A DNA stretch of 41,264 bases from Caldimonas tepidiphila (GCF_003569765.1 NZ_QXMG01000050.1:1-41264), one strand, 5' to 3'. Shown: positions 21,371-31,059, numbered from the stretch's first letter. Made by a program: numbers and translations. Notes: generated from the sequence alone by a model not told the origin.

Positions 21371-22860
21371 GGTGCGACTCCTTGGGGCATGACAGGGGAT
21401 TCGGGCTGCGGGGGCTGCGAGCCGGCGCAGCCGCAGCCGCCACCGCAACCCGCGGGTGCGGCGGGCAGGTCCGGCAGCGCCTCGGCCAGCGCCGCGGCGG
21501 AGAGCGGCACGGCGTTGGCCGCCATCTGGCGCGACAGCTCCGGCAGTGGCCAGGCATCGGGGCCGGGATGCGGCAGGTGCTCCAGCATCAGGTTGGCGAA
21601 GTCGTAGACCAGCGTGCGCGTGCCGCGGTAGCCGACCTGCAGGCGGTGCGAGTTGCCGACGCGGTCGAACACGGGGAAGCCGATGCGGAACAGCGGTTTG
21701 TCCAGTCGCTCCGCGGCCTGGCGGCCGTGGGAATGCGTCACCAGCACGTCGCAAGCGGCCGCACCTTTCTCCAGGTCTTCGAGATCGCCGATCAGCACTT
21801 TTTCAATGGACAGCTTTTCGAGCGCGGCGGAGTGGGTGGTGGTCACGGCGCATTCGAGCGTCGCGCCCATTTCGACCAGCAGGCCGCCGACCGCGAGCAG
21901 CAGGTCCGGCTCGGCGCCGATCGCGACCCGCTTGCCGCCGATGTGGAAATGGGCGTCGAGCATCGCGTCGAGCAACTGGCTGCGCTGGCGGCGGTACTTC
22001 ATCGGGACGGGTTTGCCGCTGATCCGCGAAAGCGCCTGCAGGAAGCGGTCGTTGCATTCGAGCCCGGTGAGGCGCTCGAACAGCGTGTACGGCACGCCGG
22101 CGATCTGCTCCAGCGCCTCGGCCGCCTCGCGCATCTGCTCGCCGACGGCCAGCGTCGCGGCTGATGCGCCCATGCTGCGGATCTCCTCCACCGTGGTGCC
22201 GCCGAGCGTGGTGCCGCGCCAGTCGGGCGGGATGTGGCCGTCGAGCGACCGCGACACGTCCGGCAGCACGATCGGCACGAGCCCGAAGGCCTCGACGATC
22301 TCGCGCAGCTCCTCGATGTCGCCGGGCGACAGATGGCAGCCGGCCAGCAGGTTCACCTGGCTCGCGGGGCGATCCTGTGCGGGCTTGACCAGCGCCTTCA
22401 CGATCGCGGTCACTGCGTTCGAGAAGCCGTCCTCGAAGGCGCCGACATAGTCGGGCGTGGACACGTAGACGAGTTCGGTATCCGCCAGCTCGGGCTTGTT
22501 CTGGCGGATCAGCTTCAGGTGGCCCTCGACATCGTCGCCCTTGGTCTCGGTGAGGCCCGTCGAGCAGATCGCGATCACGCGCGGCGCAGCGCGCTTGCGG
22601 ATGTTGACCAGCGCCTTCTCGAGGTTCTCGTAGCCGCCGAGGATGGTGGTGACCTCGTTCATCGCGGTGGTCTGCAGCGGGATCGCCTCCTTGAAGTGGC
22701 GCACCAGCAGCACCAGGCCGAAGGAGGTGCAGCCCTGCGAGCCGTGCATCAGCGGCATGCAGGAGTCCAGTCCGAGGAATGCAAAACTCGCCCCGAGCGG
22801 CTGGCTCATCTTCAGCGGGTTGACCGCGCAGGCCTTCTTCGATTCGATGACGGCCGCCAT
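21367..22860 (-). CDS. nifN: FeMo-co scaffold subunit NifN
   Basis: Beta-like subunit of the NifEN scaffold on which the Fe-S core matures to FeMo-co. It is homologous to NifK, with VNPLKMSQPLGASFAFLGLDSCMPLMHGSQGCTSFGLVLLVRHFKE near the N-terminus and CSTGLTETKGDD. The 497-residue protein ends in a tail with a CGGGCGCAGS cluster that resembles a metal-binding extension; similar Cys tails occur in some NifN proteins. Two bases separate it from nifE. Confidence 0.94.
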   Translation of the reverse strand: MAAVIESKKACAVNPLKMSQPLGASFAFLGLDSCMPLMHGSQGCTSFGLVLLVRHFKEAIPLQTTAMNEVTTILGGYENLEKALVNIRKRAAPRVIAICSTGLTETKGDDVEGHLKLIRQNKPELADTELVYVSTPDYVGAFEDGFSNAVTAIVKALVKPAQDRPASQVNLLAGCHLSPGDIEELREIVEAFGLVPIVLPDVSRSLDGHIPPDWRGTTLGGTTVEEIRSMGASAATLAVGEQMREAAEALEQIAGVPYTLFERLTGLECNDRFLQALSRISGKPVPMKYRRQRSQLLDAMLDAHFHIGGKRVAIGAEPDLLLAVGGLLVEMGATLECAVTTTHSAALEKLSIEKVLIGDLEDLEKGAAACDVLVTHSHGRQAAERLDKPLFRIGFPVFDRVGNSHRLQVGYRGTRTLVYDFANLMLEHLPHPGPDAWPLPELSRQMAANAVPLSAAALAEALPDLPAAPAGCGGGCGCAGSQPPQPESPVMPQGVAP

Positions 22861-22862
22861 GC

Positions 22863-24308
22863 TCAGGCCTCCGCGGTGGCAAGGGGGGAGGCCGCAGCGG
22901 CCGGGGCGGGCAGACCCACGCCGTCCTCGTCCCAGGGCGCCGGGATGCGCACCTGCTGCCACACCGGGTTGGAGATGGTGCGGTCGATCTCGTGCACGAG
23001 GTTGACCATGCCCTCGTAGCCGGCGTAGGCGTGGTAGCGCTCCTGGTTGATGTCGAGCCAGGGCATGCGCGCCTTGAGCGCGACGAACTGCGAGCGCCCG
23101 CCCGAGAGCATGATGTCGGCGCGCGCGTCGCGCAGCATCTCGTACATCTGCCGCGGCGTCATGTCGTCGATCATGTGCGCGTCGTCGCCCATGATCTCCT
23201 TGATCTTCTGCTTGTCTTCACGGGTGCTCTTCTTGACGCTGGTGCCGACCACCACCATGCCGGCTTCCTGCAGCGCGGAGACCACCGACCAGGACTTCAC
23301 GCCCCCGGTGATGAGCAGCACGCGTTTCCCGGCGAGCCGCTCGCGGTAGGCATTGATGCGCTTCCAGGCGCGCGCCTCTTCCACCTCGATCAGGCGCTCG
23401 GTGCGCGCGACCAGATTTTCATCAGCACCCTGCTGCACGAGGAGCCTGGCGATCTGGCGCAGCGTGTCGCTCATGTCGCCGATGCCGTAGAAGGAGCCCT
23501 CGAAGTACGGGATGCCCCAGCGCTGCTGCATGCGCGTGGCGACGTTGATCATCGACTTCGAGCACACCATCATGTTCACCCGCGCGCGGTGGGCGCTGGC
23601 GATCTCGTCGTAGCGGCCGTCGCCCGACATGCACGACAGCACGCGGATGCCCAAAGCATCGAGCAGCGGTTTCACCTGCCACATCTCGCCCACGAGGTTG
23701 TACTCGCCGATGATGTTGATGTCGCAGGGCGTGCTGAGCGCGGGCTCCCTGGTCCCGATCACGTGGTCGAGCAGGGCTTCGGCGCCGAGCTTGTTGCCGA
23801 GGTTCTTCGGCCCGGCGAAGCCGGGCGCGTTCACCGGGATCACCGGCTTGCCGAATTTCTCGCTCGCCCGCTTGCAGACCGCCTCGATGTCGTCGCCGAT
23901 CAGCGCCGTCACGCAGGTCTGGTAGACGAACACCGCCGGCGGGTCGTACTTCTCGATGATCTCGCGGATCGACCTGAACAGCCGCTTCTCGCCGCCGTAG
24001 ATCACGTCGAGCTCGTTGATGTCGGTGGTGAAGCCGGTGCGGTAGATCTGCGGCCCGGACGAATGGCTGTGGCGGTTGTCCCAGGAGTTGCCCTCGCAGG
24101 GGATGGGGCCGTGCACGAGGTGCGCGACGTCGACGATCGGCTGCAGCGCGATCTTGGCGCCGTCGAAGGCGCAGCCGCCCGCGGCCGCGCCGGGCGAGAG
24201 CTGCCTGGTGCAGCCCTTCCTGCGGTCCTTCTCGCTCTTGGCGGCGTTCTTGTCGCAGCCCGGCTCCTCGAGCACGGTGGCGATCTTCTGCTTCAGCGAC
24301 GCGGACAT
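22863..24308 (-). CDS. nifE: FeMo-co scaffold subunit NifE
   Basis: Alpha-like subunit of the NifEN scaffold, homologous to NifD. The 481-residue protein has the N-terminal RRKGCTRQLSPGAAAGGCAFDGAKIAL, HGPIPCEGNSWDNRHSHSSGP and [17 protein letters not shown]. It is first in the operon nifE-nifN-nifX-DUF269-DUF683-fdxB and starts 27 bases after the predicted sigma-54 start site. GGGAG precedes the ATG. Confidence 0.95.
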   Translation of the reverse strand: MSASLKQKIATVLEEPGCDKNAAKSEKDRRKGCTRQLSPGAAAGGCAFDGAKIALQPIVDVAHLVHGPIPCEGNSWDNRHSHSSGPQIYRTGFTTDINELDVIYGGEKRLFRSIREIIEKYDPPAVFVYQTCVTALIGDDIEAVCKRASEKFGKPVIPVNAPGFAGPKNLGNKLGAEALLDHVIGTREPALSTPCDINIIGEYNLVGEMWQVKPLLDALGIRVLSCMSGDGRYDEIASAHRARVNMMVCSKSMINVATRMQQRWGIPYFEGSFYGIGDMSDTLRQIARLLVQQGADENLVARTERLIEVEEARAWKRINAYRERLAGKRVLLITGGVKSWSVVSALQEAGMVVVGTSVKKSTREDKQKIKEIMGDDAHMIDDMTPRQMYEMLRDARADIMLSGGRSQFVALKARMPWLDINQERYHAYAGYEGMVNLVHEIDRTISNPVWQQVRIPAPWDEDGVGLPAPAAAASPLATAEA

Positions 24309-24346
24309 GGCGGAACTCCCGGGGGTGGCTGCTGGCAGGCCGTATC

Positions 24347-24361
24347 GCAGGTTTGATGCCA
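24347..24361 (-). promoter_or_regulatory. Sigma-54-type promoter for nifE
   Basis: Read on the minus strand, TGGCATCAAACCTGC has GG-N10-GC spacing and a good -24 element; the -12 element is CTGC in place of TTGC. The predicted start is near 24335, 27 bases before the nifE ATG. Confidence 0.6.
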
Positions 24362-24434
24362 GCGCGGAAAAGCCCGCGGCGGCGCGCACTTGCGTGCGGG
24401 CTGCGCGGCCCGCGCGGCATGCGCCGCGGGCGTT

Positions 24435-24473
24435 TGGCGGGTTTGCGACAGGCGGTTTGTCGCGAACGCTGCA
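24435..24473 (-). promoter_or_regulatory. Two near-match NifA upstream sites
   Basis: On the plus strand, TGG-N10-ACA at 24435-24450 and TGT-N10-GCA at 24458-24473 each differ from TGT-N10-ACA by one base. They lie about 105-130 bases upstream of the nifE start site, the usual NifA distance. Together they could make a cooperative site. Confidence 0.4.
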
Positions 24474-24623
24474 CGGGCACCGCCCGCCCCGCGGCCGAGC
24501 GGTGCCGCAAGCCTCGATCCGGGGGCGTCCCGGGGCCGCTCCGGCCCCCCGAAAGCGGTATCCGCCGGGCCTTGCGCCGGTGCTATCTTGGTGCCGGACG
24601 GTGGGTGCAGAAGGAGTCCCGAC

Positions 24624-24842
24624 ATGCAGTCCTCGCTCGTGGAAAGGTGGTGTCCGTGCCTGCGCAGGCAGGCGCTTTCCGCCGGGTGGCCGGCGTTCGA
24701 GCAGCTGCATCCGCGACCCCGAGGGCGACGGCCGTCGAGACCGGCTCAGCCCGGGAGCCGGCCGCAGGCGCGGCCGGCTGCACGGATCGTTTCGCGCGGG
24801 TGCCTTGCCGCCCGTCCCGCCCGCCCCGGAGGTCGTTCATGA
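24624..24842 (+). CDS. Possible small leader reading frame (doubtful)
   Basis: A 72-codon frame beginning MQSSLVERWCPCLRRQ has an AAGGAG ribosome site 7 bases before its ATG, and its stop overlaps the hydrolase ATG at 24839 as ATGA. The rest is Arg/Pro-rich low-complexity sequence, like random GC-rich DNA, and the hydrolase has its own GGAGG site. It may be a translated leader or chance. Confidence 0.2.
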   Translation: MQSSLVERWCPCLRRQALSAGWPAFEQLHPRPRGRRPSRPAQPGSRPQARPAARIVSRGCLAARPARPGGRS

Positions 24843-25717
24843 AAGCCTCTCCCGTGATCGACACCCTGGCCCGGGTCGGGCTGGCCGGCACCTGCGCCTA
24901 CCTGCTCGTCGGCGGGCTGATGTACCGCTTCCAGGAGAAGCTCCTGTTCCCGGGCCCGCGCGGCGAGGTGCCGGGGCTCGGCAAGCGGCCGGGCTTCGAG
25001 CTGCTGGACCTGAAGACCGACGACGGCTGCACGCTGCGCGGCGCGCTGCGCAAGGCCGAGGTGGAGGGGCCGCAGAAGCTGCTGATCTTCTTCGGCGGCA
25101 ATGCCGAGCGCGCGCCGGCCTGGCTCGCGCACCCGCGCTGGCCGCAGGACTGGTCGGTGGCGGCGATCGACTACCGCGGCTACGGCCAGAGCGAGGGCGA
25201 GCCCTCGGAGGCGGCGCTGTTCGCCGACGCGCTGCACATCCACGACCGGCTCGTGCAGCGGCTGGAGCTCGATCCGTCCCGCATCGTCGTGGTGGGTCGC
25301 AGCCTCGGCAGCGGCGTCGCGACCTATCTCGCGTCGCAGCGCGAGGTGGCCGGCGTGGTGCTCGTGACGCCCTACGACAGCATCACCGAGGTGGCGGCGA
25401 GCGTCTACCCGTGGCTGCCGGTGCGCTACCTGCTGCGGCACGCCTTCGACTCGTGGCGCCGCGCGCACGCGATCCGCACGCCGGCGCTGTTCGTCACCGC
25501 CGGGCGCGACACGCTGATCCGCGTGCACCACACCGAGCGGCTGCTGGCTGCCTGGGGCGGGCCGGCGCAGCGCTTCGACATCCCGGCGGCGAACCACGCC
25601 GACGTGATGCTGCACGAGGCCTACTGGGACGAGCTGCACCGCTTCATCGCGCAGCTCGCGTCCGGCCGGCTCCCCGGCCCGGGGGCGCCCGACCTGCCGC
25701 AGCCCGAGGCGGCCTGA
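24839..25717 (+). CDS. Alpha/beta hydrolase, membrane-anchored (copy 1)
   Basis: Serine hydrolase of 292 residues with an N-terminal transmembrane anchor (residues about 7-27), the FFGGN oxyanion motif region, nucleophile motif GRSLGSG, an acid in TAGRDTLI and the histidine in ANHADVM. It resembles the BEM46/FrsA-like family; its substrate is unknown. It is a close paralog of the gene at 28165, with a shared block at 25360-25395. The C-terminus has a Pro-rich tail absent from the other copy. Confidence 0.85.
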   Translation: MKASPVIDTLARVGLAGTCAYLLVGGLMYRFQEKLLFPGPRGEVPGLGKRPGFELLDLKTDDGCTLRGALRKAEVEGPQKLLIFFGGNAERAPAWLAHPRWPQDWSVAAIDYRGYGQSEGEPSEAALFADALHIHDRLVQRLELDPSRIVVVGRSLGSGVATYLASQREVAGVVLVTPYDSITEVAASVYPWLPVRYLLRHAFDSWRRAHAIRTPALFVTAGRDTLIRVHHTERLLAAWGGPAQRFDIPAANHADVMLHEAYWDELHRFIAQLASGRLPGPGAPDLPQPEAA

Positions 25718-25738
25718 GCGCCGGCCCGGCCGCGGCCC

Positions 25739-26602
25739 TCAGCCGGCGTCCGGCAGGGCCGGCGGCGGCGGGGCGTCGGGGAGCGCATCACCGCTCGCGT
25801 CCTTCAGCGCGACGCCGCTGAGCCGGCGGCGGCGCGCCTCGCGCAGCAGGAAGTCCAGGCGCAGCGCCGCCTCGTCGCAGCCCAGGCCCTCGGGGCGCAC
25901 GTTGGAGATGCAGTTGCGCTCGGCGTCGCTGCGGCCGGGGCGCGGCGCCCAGGTCAGGTAGGCGCCGAGGCTGTCGGGCGAGCTGAGCCCGGGCCGCTCG
26001 CCGATCAGCACGACGACGAGGTCCGCGCCGAGCGCCTCGCCGATCTCGTCGCCGACCGCGACGCGACCCTGCTCGACCACCGCCATCGGCGCGAGCGTCC
26101 AGGGGGCCGGGTCCGCGCGCAGCCGCGCGAGCGTCGCCTCCAGCAGCGGCAGCGCGTGGCGCTCGACCGCCAGCGCCGACAGGCCGTCGACCAGCGCGAA
26201 GGCCAGGTCCACGCGGGGCGGCTGCGGCGCAGCGGCGCGCAGGGCCTGCAGGCGCTCGCGCGACGCAGCGTCGAGGCGGCGGCCGAGGTCGGGACGCTGC
26301 AGGTAGGTCGGGCGATCGGCGGCGGCGCTGTGCAGGCGCACGGCGGGGCGGCCGCCTGCCTCGGTCCGCGCGGCGAGCGCCGCGGCGTCGAGCGCGCGGT
26401 GCACCGCGTCGCGCGCCCGGGCATGGGCGAGCTGCAGCGCGAGCTGCGCCGCGGTCGGCAGGCTCGTGCCGGCGCGGCCGAGCGCGATGCGCGCCGGCGT
26501 GTGGCGGCGCAGCGCCTGCCAGGGATCGGGCGTGACGGCCTCGGGCGCCGGCTCCGCGGACGGTCCGGCGGGCAGGGCGCCTTCTTCGCCGCGGGGCTTC
26601 AT
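25739..26602 (-). CDS. eutC: Ethanolamine ammonia-lyase small subunit EutC
   Basis: Small subunit of the adenosylcobalamin enzyme that splits ethanolamine into acetaldehyde and ammonia. The 287-residue protein has an Ala/Pro-rich N-terminus, then [43 protein letters not shown] and [46 protein letters not shown], both EutC signatures. Its ATG overlaps the eutB stop. Confidence 0.94.
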   Translation of the reverse strand: MKPRGEEGALPAGPSAEPAPEAVTPDPWQALRRHTPARIALGRAGTSLPTAAQLALQLAHARARDAVHRALDAAALAARTEAGGRPAVRLHSAAADRPTYLQRPDLGRRLDAASRERLQALRAAAPQPPRVDLAFALVDGLSALAVERHALPLLEATLARLRADPAPWTLAPMAVVEQGRVAVGDEIGEALGADLVVVLIGERPGLSSPDSLGAYLTWAPRPGRSDAERNCISNVRPEGLGCDEAALRLDFLLREARRRRLSGVALKDASGDALPDAPPPPALPDAG

Positions 26603-28017
26603 CGCGCGTCCCCGAGGCCCGGCAGCGCGCGGGCGATCGCGGCGGGCAGCGCCGCAGGGGCACGCGCCGGCTCGCCGCGCTCGAACAGGCCGGTGCGCTC
26701 CAGCCAGGCCTCGAACTCGGGCGCCGGGCGCAGGCCGAGCACGCGGCGCGCGTAGAGCGCGTCGTGGAAGGAGGTGCTCTGGTAGTTCAGCATCACGTCG
26801 TCCGAGCCCGGCACGCCCATCACGAAGTTGCAGCCGGCCACGCCCAGCAGCGTCAGCAGCACGTCGGTGTCGTTCTGGTCGGCCTCGGCATGGTTGGTGT
26901 AGCAGATGTCGCAGCCCATCGGCAGGCCGAGCAGCTTGCCGCAGAAATGGTCCTCCAGCCCGGCGCGCACGATCTGGCGCCCGTCGTAGAGGTACTCCGG
27001 GCCGATGAAGCCGACCACGGTGTTGACCAGCAGCGGCTCGAAGCGGCGCGCCACCGCGTAGGCACGTGCCTCGAGCGTCTGCTGGTCGCAGCCGTGGTGC
27101 GCGCCGGCCGACAGCGCGCTGCCCTGGCCGGTCTCGAAGTACATCACGTGCCGGCCGGTCGTGCCGTCGCCGAAGCGCGCGCCGCGGCCGAGCGACAGCG
27201 CCGCGTCGCGCGCCTCGGCGAGCAGCGCGAGGTCGATGCCGAAGCTGCGGTTGGCGGCCTCGGTGCCGGCGATCGACTGGAACACCAGGTCCACCGGCGC
27301 GCCGCGCCCGATCGCCTCGAGCGTGCTGGTGACATGCGTCAGCACGCAGGACTGCGTCGGGATGCCGTGGCCGGCGATCACCTCGTCGAGCATGTGCAGC
27401 AGCCGCACCACCTGTGGCACCCGGTCGGTGGCCGGGTTGATGCCGATCACCGCGTCGCCGCTGCCGTACATCAGCCCGTCGAGCAGGCTCGCGGCGATGC
27501 CGGCGATGTCGTCGGTCGGGTGGTTGGGCTGCAGCCGCGTCGCGAGCCGCCCGGGCAGGCCGAGCGTGTTGCGAAAGCGCGTCTCGACGCGGCACTTGCG
27601 CGCGACCTGGATCAGGTCCTGGTGGCGCATCAGCTTCGAGACCGCCGCCGCCATCTCGGGCGTGAGGCCGGGCGCGAGCGCGGCGAGCGCCGCGGTGTCG
27701 GCGGCGTCCGACAGCAGCCACTCGCGCAGCGATCCGACCGTCAGGTGCGCGACCGGCGCGAAGGCGGCCGCGTCGTGGCCGTCGACGATCAGCCGCGTGA
27801 CCTCGTCGTCCTCGTAGGGCACTACCGCCTCGTCGAGGAAGCGTCGCAGCGGCAGCTCGGCCAGCGCCATCTGCGCCGCGACCCGCTCCTCGGTGCAGCC
27901 GGCCGCGACGCCGGCGAGCCGGTCCCCGGAGCGCTCGGGCGAGGCGCGCGCGAGCAGCGTGCGCAGGTCCGCGAAGGCGTAGGTGCGCACGCCGACGGTG
28001 TGGGTGTAGCGGGGCAT
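26599..28017 (-). CDS. eutB: Ethanolamine ammonia-lyase large subunit EutB
   Basis: Catalytic TIM-barrel subunit that binds substrate and cobalamin. It has 472 residues, close to the usual length, with [75 protein letters not shown] and [17 protein letters not shown]. No eutA reactivase, permease, aldehyde dehydrogenase or microcompartment gene is nearby. The eutBC pair lies between the nifE and nifH operons, so ammonia from ethanolamine could be linked with nitrogen supply (inference). Confidence 0.95.
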   Translation of the reverse strand: MPRYTHTVGVRTYAFADLRTLLARASPERSGDRLAGVAAGCTEERVAAQMALAELPLRRFLDEAVVPYEDDEVTRLIVDGHDAAAFAPVAHLTVGSLREWLLSDAADTAALAALAPGLTPEMAAAVSKLMRHQDLIQVARKCRVETRFRNTLGLPGRLATRLQPNHPTDDIAGIAASLLDGLMYGSGDAVIGINPATDRVPQVVRLLHMLDEVIAGHGIPTQSCVLTHVTSTLEAIGRGAPVDLVFQSIAGTEAANRSFGIDLALLAEARDAALSLGRGARFGDGTTGRHVMYFETGQGSALSAGAHHGCDQQTLEARAYAVARRFEPLLVNTVVGFIGPEYLYDGRQIVRAGLEDHFCGKLLGLPMGCDICYTNHAEADQNDTDVLLTLLGVAGCNFVMGVPGSDDVMLNYQSTSFHDALYARRVLGLRPAPEFEAWLERTGLFERGEPARAPAALPAAIARALPGLGDAR

Positions 28018-28117
28018 GGGGTTTGGGGCGGCGCGCGGCCGCACGAGTTCCCGCGGCGCGGGCGGCTCCCCGCGGATGCAGGGGGCATTGCGGGCCGGGT
28101 CCGCCGCTCCGATAGGC

Positions 28118-28132
28118 TGGCACGCCGATCGC
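28118..28132 (+). promoter_or_regulatory. Sigma-54-like motif before hydrolase copy 2 (weak)
   Basis: TGGCACGCCGATCGC has a perfect TGGCACG and correct GG-N10-GC spacing but TCGC at -12, the same deviation as the motif before modE. The predicted start is near 28144, about 21 bases before the ATG at 28165. It may be chance. Confidence 0.35.
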
Positions 28133-28164
28133 CCGACTCGGAACGACCCGCCCCCGCATTCCGC

Positions 28165-29004
28165 ATGAAGTCCGCCCTGATGAGCCTGCTCGCCTGGCTG
28201 CTGCTGGCCGCCGTCGCCGTCTACCTGCTGGTGGGCGCGCTGCTGTACCTGCAGCAGGAGCGGCTGCTGTTTCCCGCGCCGCGCGGCGAGGTGGCGGGGC
28301 TGGCGCGGCAACCGGGCATCGAGCCGCTGGAGATCGCCACCGGCGAGGACGGCGTGACGCTGCACGGCGCGCTGCGCCGTGCCGACAACGCGGGCCCGGT
28401 GCGTCTGATCGTCTACTTCGGCGGCAACGGCGAGCTCGCGTCCGCCGCCTTGCCGGACCCGCGCTGGCCACCGGGCTGGACCGTCGCGGCGATCGAGTAC
28501 CGCGGCTACGGGCGCAGCGGCGGCCGCCCCTCGGAGCAGGCCCTCTTCGCCGACGCGCTGCGCGTGCACGACGAGCTGGTGCGGCGGCTTGGCGTCGCGC
28601 CGCACCGCTTCGTCGCGGTCGGCCGCAGCCTCGGCAGCGGCGTCGCGGTCTGGCTCGCGTCGCAGCGCGAGATCGCCGGCGTCGCGCTCGTGACGCCCTA
28701 CGACAGCATCACCGAGGTGGCCGCCGGCATCTATCCCTGGCTGCCGGTGCGCTACCTGATCCGCCACGCCTTCGACTCGCACCGCATCGCGCACGACATC
28801 CGCACGCCGGCGCTGTTCGTCACCGCCGGCCGGGACACGCTGATCCGCGCGCACCACAGCGAGCGGTTGCTGCAGGCCTGGGCCGGCCCGAAGCGGCACG
28901 TGGACCTCGCGGCGGCGGACCACGACGACGTGCTCGACCACGACGAGTGGTGGCACGAGCTGCGGCGCTTCGTCGCGCAGCTCGCCGGCGCGGCGAGGCG
29001 CTGA
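28165..29004 (+). CDS. Alpha/beta hydrolase, membrane-anchored (copy 2)
   Basis: Paralog of the gene at 24839, 279 residues, with an N-terminal membrane segment ([22 protein letters not shown]), nucleophile motif GRSLGSG, acid in TAGRDTLIR and the histidine in ADHDDVLDH. The block [21 protein letters not shown] is nearly identical in both copies. The two copies lie in direct orientation about 3.3 kb apart and enclose eutBC. Substrate unknown. Confidence 0.85.
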   Translation: MKSALMSLLAWLLLAAVAVYLLVGALLYLQQERLLFPAPRGEVAGLARQPGIEPLEIATGEDGVTLHGALRRADNAGPVRLIVYFGGNGELASAALPDPRWPPGWTVAAIEYRGYGRSGGRPSEQALFADALRVHDELVRRLGVAPHRFVAVGRSLGSGVAVWLASQREIAGVALVTPYDSITEVAAGIYPWLPVRYLIRHAFDSHRIAHDIRTPALFVTAGRDTLIRAHHSERLLQAWAGPKRHVDLAAADHDDVLDHDEWWHELRRFVAQLAGAARR

Positions 29005-29030
29005 GGCGGCCGCCGGCGCCGCGGGGCGAC

Positions 29031-29375
29031 TCAGGCCTGCGCCTCGCCCTCCAGCGCCGCCCGGGCCCACGCCGTGCGGCGCAGCCGCTCGGCGAGCGCG
29101 GCCGGATCGGGGTCGATCGCGGTGCGCGCGGCGTCGAGCGCCGCCTGCGCGCACCGGGCCTCCTCGCGCGACAGCGCGAGGCGGCCGGCCATGTGCGTGG
29201 CCTCGGGCACCGCGCGCAGGATGGCGGCGCGGTTCGGGTGCTCGGCGATCGGCAGCAGGCGAGCGGCCTCGGGCCGGCCGTCGAGGCAGACCCGGTCGCC
29301 GATCACCTCGATCCGGCGGCCGTCGGCGGTGCTGCGGATGAAGGTGCGCGCAGGGACGGGCAGGGATGCGTTCAT
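29031..29375 (-). CDS. Unknown small protein downstream of nifK
   Basis: I do not recognise this 114-residue soluble protein (MNASLPVPARTFIRSTADGRRIEVIGDRVCLDGRPEAARLLPIAEHPNRAAILRAVPEATH). The N-terminal half looks beta-rich and the C-terminal half is helical (LSREEARCAQAALDAARTAIDPDPAALAERLRRTAWARAAL). It lies 127 bases after nifK on the same strand, where nifT often stands, but it lacks NifT similarity in length and sequence. Hairpins at 29421-29461 lie between, so it may be read only partly from the nifH promoter. Confidence 0.65.
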   Translation of the reverse strand: MNASLPVPARTFIRSTADGRRIEVIGDRVCLDGRPEAARLLPIAEHPNRAAILRAVPEATHMAGRLALSREEARCAQAALDAARTAIDPDPAALAERLRRTAWARAALEGEAQA

Positions 29376-29420
29376 CTCGGGGGTCTCGTGGACGGGATCG
29401 GGGAGGGGCGCGGACGGCGA

Positions 29421-29453
29421 GGCCCCGGGAGCCGCGTGCGCGACCCCGGGGCC
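29421..29453 (-). terminator. Hairpin after nifK
   Basis: Nine-base arms (29421-29429 and 29445-29453) pair perfectly around a 15-base loop; a second small hairpin GGCC-TTCG-GGCC overlaps at 29450-29461. It is probably a terminator or processing site at the end of nifHDK. Confidence 0.5.
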
Positions 29454-29502
29454 TTCGGGCCGGGCCGAAGCGCGTTCGGCACCGGGCACCGGGCACGCCG
29501 TG

Positions 29503-31059
29503 TCAGCGGATGATGTCGAACGAGTAGTCGGTCTTCGCGACGTCGCTCGTGTTCGCGTCGAGCGCCTCGAAGTACTCGTCGAGCAGCGCCACCAGCGTGC
29601 GCAGGCTGCCCTCGTAGCCCCAGGTCGCGAAGCGGTGGTGGTGATGGCGGTCGAAGACGGGGAAGCCCGCGCGCACCAGCGGCGTCTTCGTGTCGCGCTC
29701 CAGGTACTTGCCGTAGGTGTTGCCGATCAGGAAGTCCACCGGCTCGGTGTGCAGCAGGCTGCGCATGTGCCAGAGGTCGCGCTTCGGGTAGACCTTGCAG
29801 CCGGCACCGTAGGGCGAGGCCTCGAGCAGCGCCCGCACCTTGGCGGCCCAGTCCTCGCCGCCGTTGGTCGACAGCACGTGCGCCGGCTCGGCGCCGAGCT
29901 CGAGCAGGAACTCCGTCAGGCCGAGCATCAGGTCCGGGTCGCCGTAGAGCGCGTAGCGCTTGCCGTGCAGGTGCGCCTGGCTGTCGGCCATCGCGTCGAC
30001 GAGCTGGCCGCGCTCCTTCTCGAGCACCGCCGGGACCGGCTTGCCGGTGAGGCGCGAGATCGCCATCAGGAAGCGGTCGGTGCCCGCGACGCCCACCGGG
30101 CCGTTGAGCACCACCACCTCCTGGCCCTTCTCCTTCAGGTACCTGATCGTCTTCTCGCAGGAGTACTCCTGGAACACGATCGTCGCCTTGGCGTGGATCG
30201 CGCGCTCGACCTCGGCCTTGGTGGTGCCGCCCTCGTACATGCGGAACTCGCCGTCGGTGGGCGTGTTCCAGACCTCGGACGGGTCGCAGAGGATGGTGTG
30301 CTCGACGCCGAACAGGCCCAGGATGCGGCGGATCTCCTTCATGTTGCCGACGACGTTGCCGTCGAAGCCGCCGATGAAGTTGATGCTGTCGTCCGGCACG
30401 CGCACCAGCGGCGCGGCGGTGCCGGACTTGCCGTCCCAGAAGTGCTTGAGCACGCCGAGCAGCGCGTTGTCGTAGCCGGTGACGTGGCTGCCGACGAAGG
30501 CCGGGGTGTGCGCGAAGGGCACGTCGAAGTCGGCGGGAACGCTGCCCTTCTGCTTGCTGTTCTTGATGAAGGCGTCGAGGTCGTCGCCGATGACCTCGGC
30601 CATGCAGGTGGTGGAGACCGCGATCATCTCCGGCTTGTACAGGTTGTAGCTGTTGGCCAGGCCGTCGATCATGTTGTTGAGGCCGCCGAACACCGCCGCG
30701 TCCTCGGTCATCGAGGACGAGACGCAGGAGGTCGGCTCCTTGAAGTGGCGGCTGAAGTGCGAGCGGTAGTAGGCGACGCAGCCCTGCGAGCCGTGCACGA
30801 AGGGCAGGGTCTTCGCGAAGCCGTTGGCGACGAACACCGCGCCGAGCGGCTGGCAGGCCTTGGCGGGATTGACGGTCAGCCCCTCGCGGGCGAAGTTCTT
30901 CTGCCTGTAGTCCTCGGACTTGGTCCACTCGATGATGCTCTTGACCTTCTCATCGGGGTGCTTGAACTCGAAGGCCTTCTTGGCCTCGAACATGGACTGG
31001 TACTCGGGCTCACGGAACAGCAGTTCGTGGTCGATGATCTTGTCTGCGCTTTGCGGCAT
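29503..31059 (-). CDS. nifK: Nitrogenase MoFe protein beta chain NifK
   Basis: Beta subunit of dinitrogenase, holding half of the P-cluster. The 518-residue protein has the three P-cluster ligands Cys69 (KACQPLGA), Cys94 (GSQGCVAYY) and Cys152 ([12 protein letters not shown]). The N-terminus [20 protein letters not shown]-type and the C-terminal YSFDIIR fit group I molybdenum nitrogenases. It follows nifD after 90 bases of GC-rich spacer. Confidence 0.97.
   Translation of the reverse strand: MPQSADKIIDHELLFREPEYQSMFEAKKAFEFKHPDEKVKSIIEWTKSEDYRQKNFAREGLTVNPAKACQPLGAVFVANGFAKTLPFVHGSQGCVAYYRSHFSRHFKEPTSCVSSSMTEDAAVFGGLNNMIDGLANSYNLYKPEMIAVSTTCMAEVIGDDLDAFIKNSKQKGSVPADFDVPFAHTPAFVGSHVTGYDNALLGVLKHFWDGKSGTAAPLVRVPDDSINFIGGFDGNVVGNMKEIRRILGLFGVEHTILCDPSEVWNTPTDGEFRMYEGGTTKAEVERAIHAKATIVFQEYSCEKTIRYLKEKGQEVVVLNGPVGVAGTDRFLMAISRLTGKPVPAVLEKERGQLVDAMADSQAHLHGKRYALYGDPDLMLGLTEFLLELGAEPAHVLSTNGGEDWAAKVRALLEASPYGAGCKVYPKRDLWHMRSLLHTEPVDFLIGNTYGKYLERDTKTPLVRAGFPVFDRHHHHRFATWGYEGSLRTLVALLDEYFEALDANTSDVAKTDYSFDIIR

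Larger units (their letters stand above)
24309..24838. other. Control region of the nifE operon, divergent from a hydrolase gene
   Basis: These 530 bases hold the nifE sigma-54 promoter, two one-mismatch NifA sites, an inverted repeat GCGACA-N7-TGTCGC at 24446-24464, and a possible small reading frame (24624-24842) running into the hydrolase gene. No RNA gene is evident. Confidence 0.5.

Noticed and set aside
26764-28164. Plus-strand frame running into hydrolase copy 2 from 26764
   Set aside because: It is antisense to eutB; only the part from ATG 28165 shows hydrolase similarity.
29031-29375. NifT identification for the gene after nifK
   Set aside because: Longer than NifT (about 70 residues) and without its sequence pattern.
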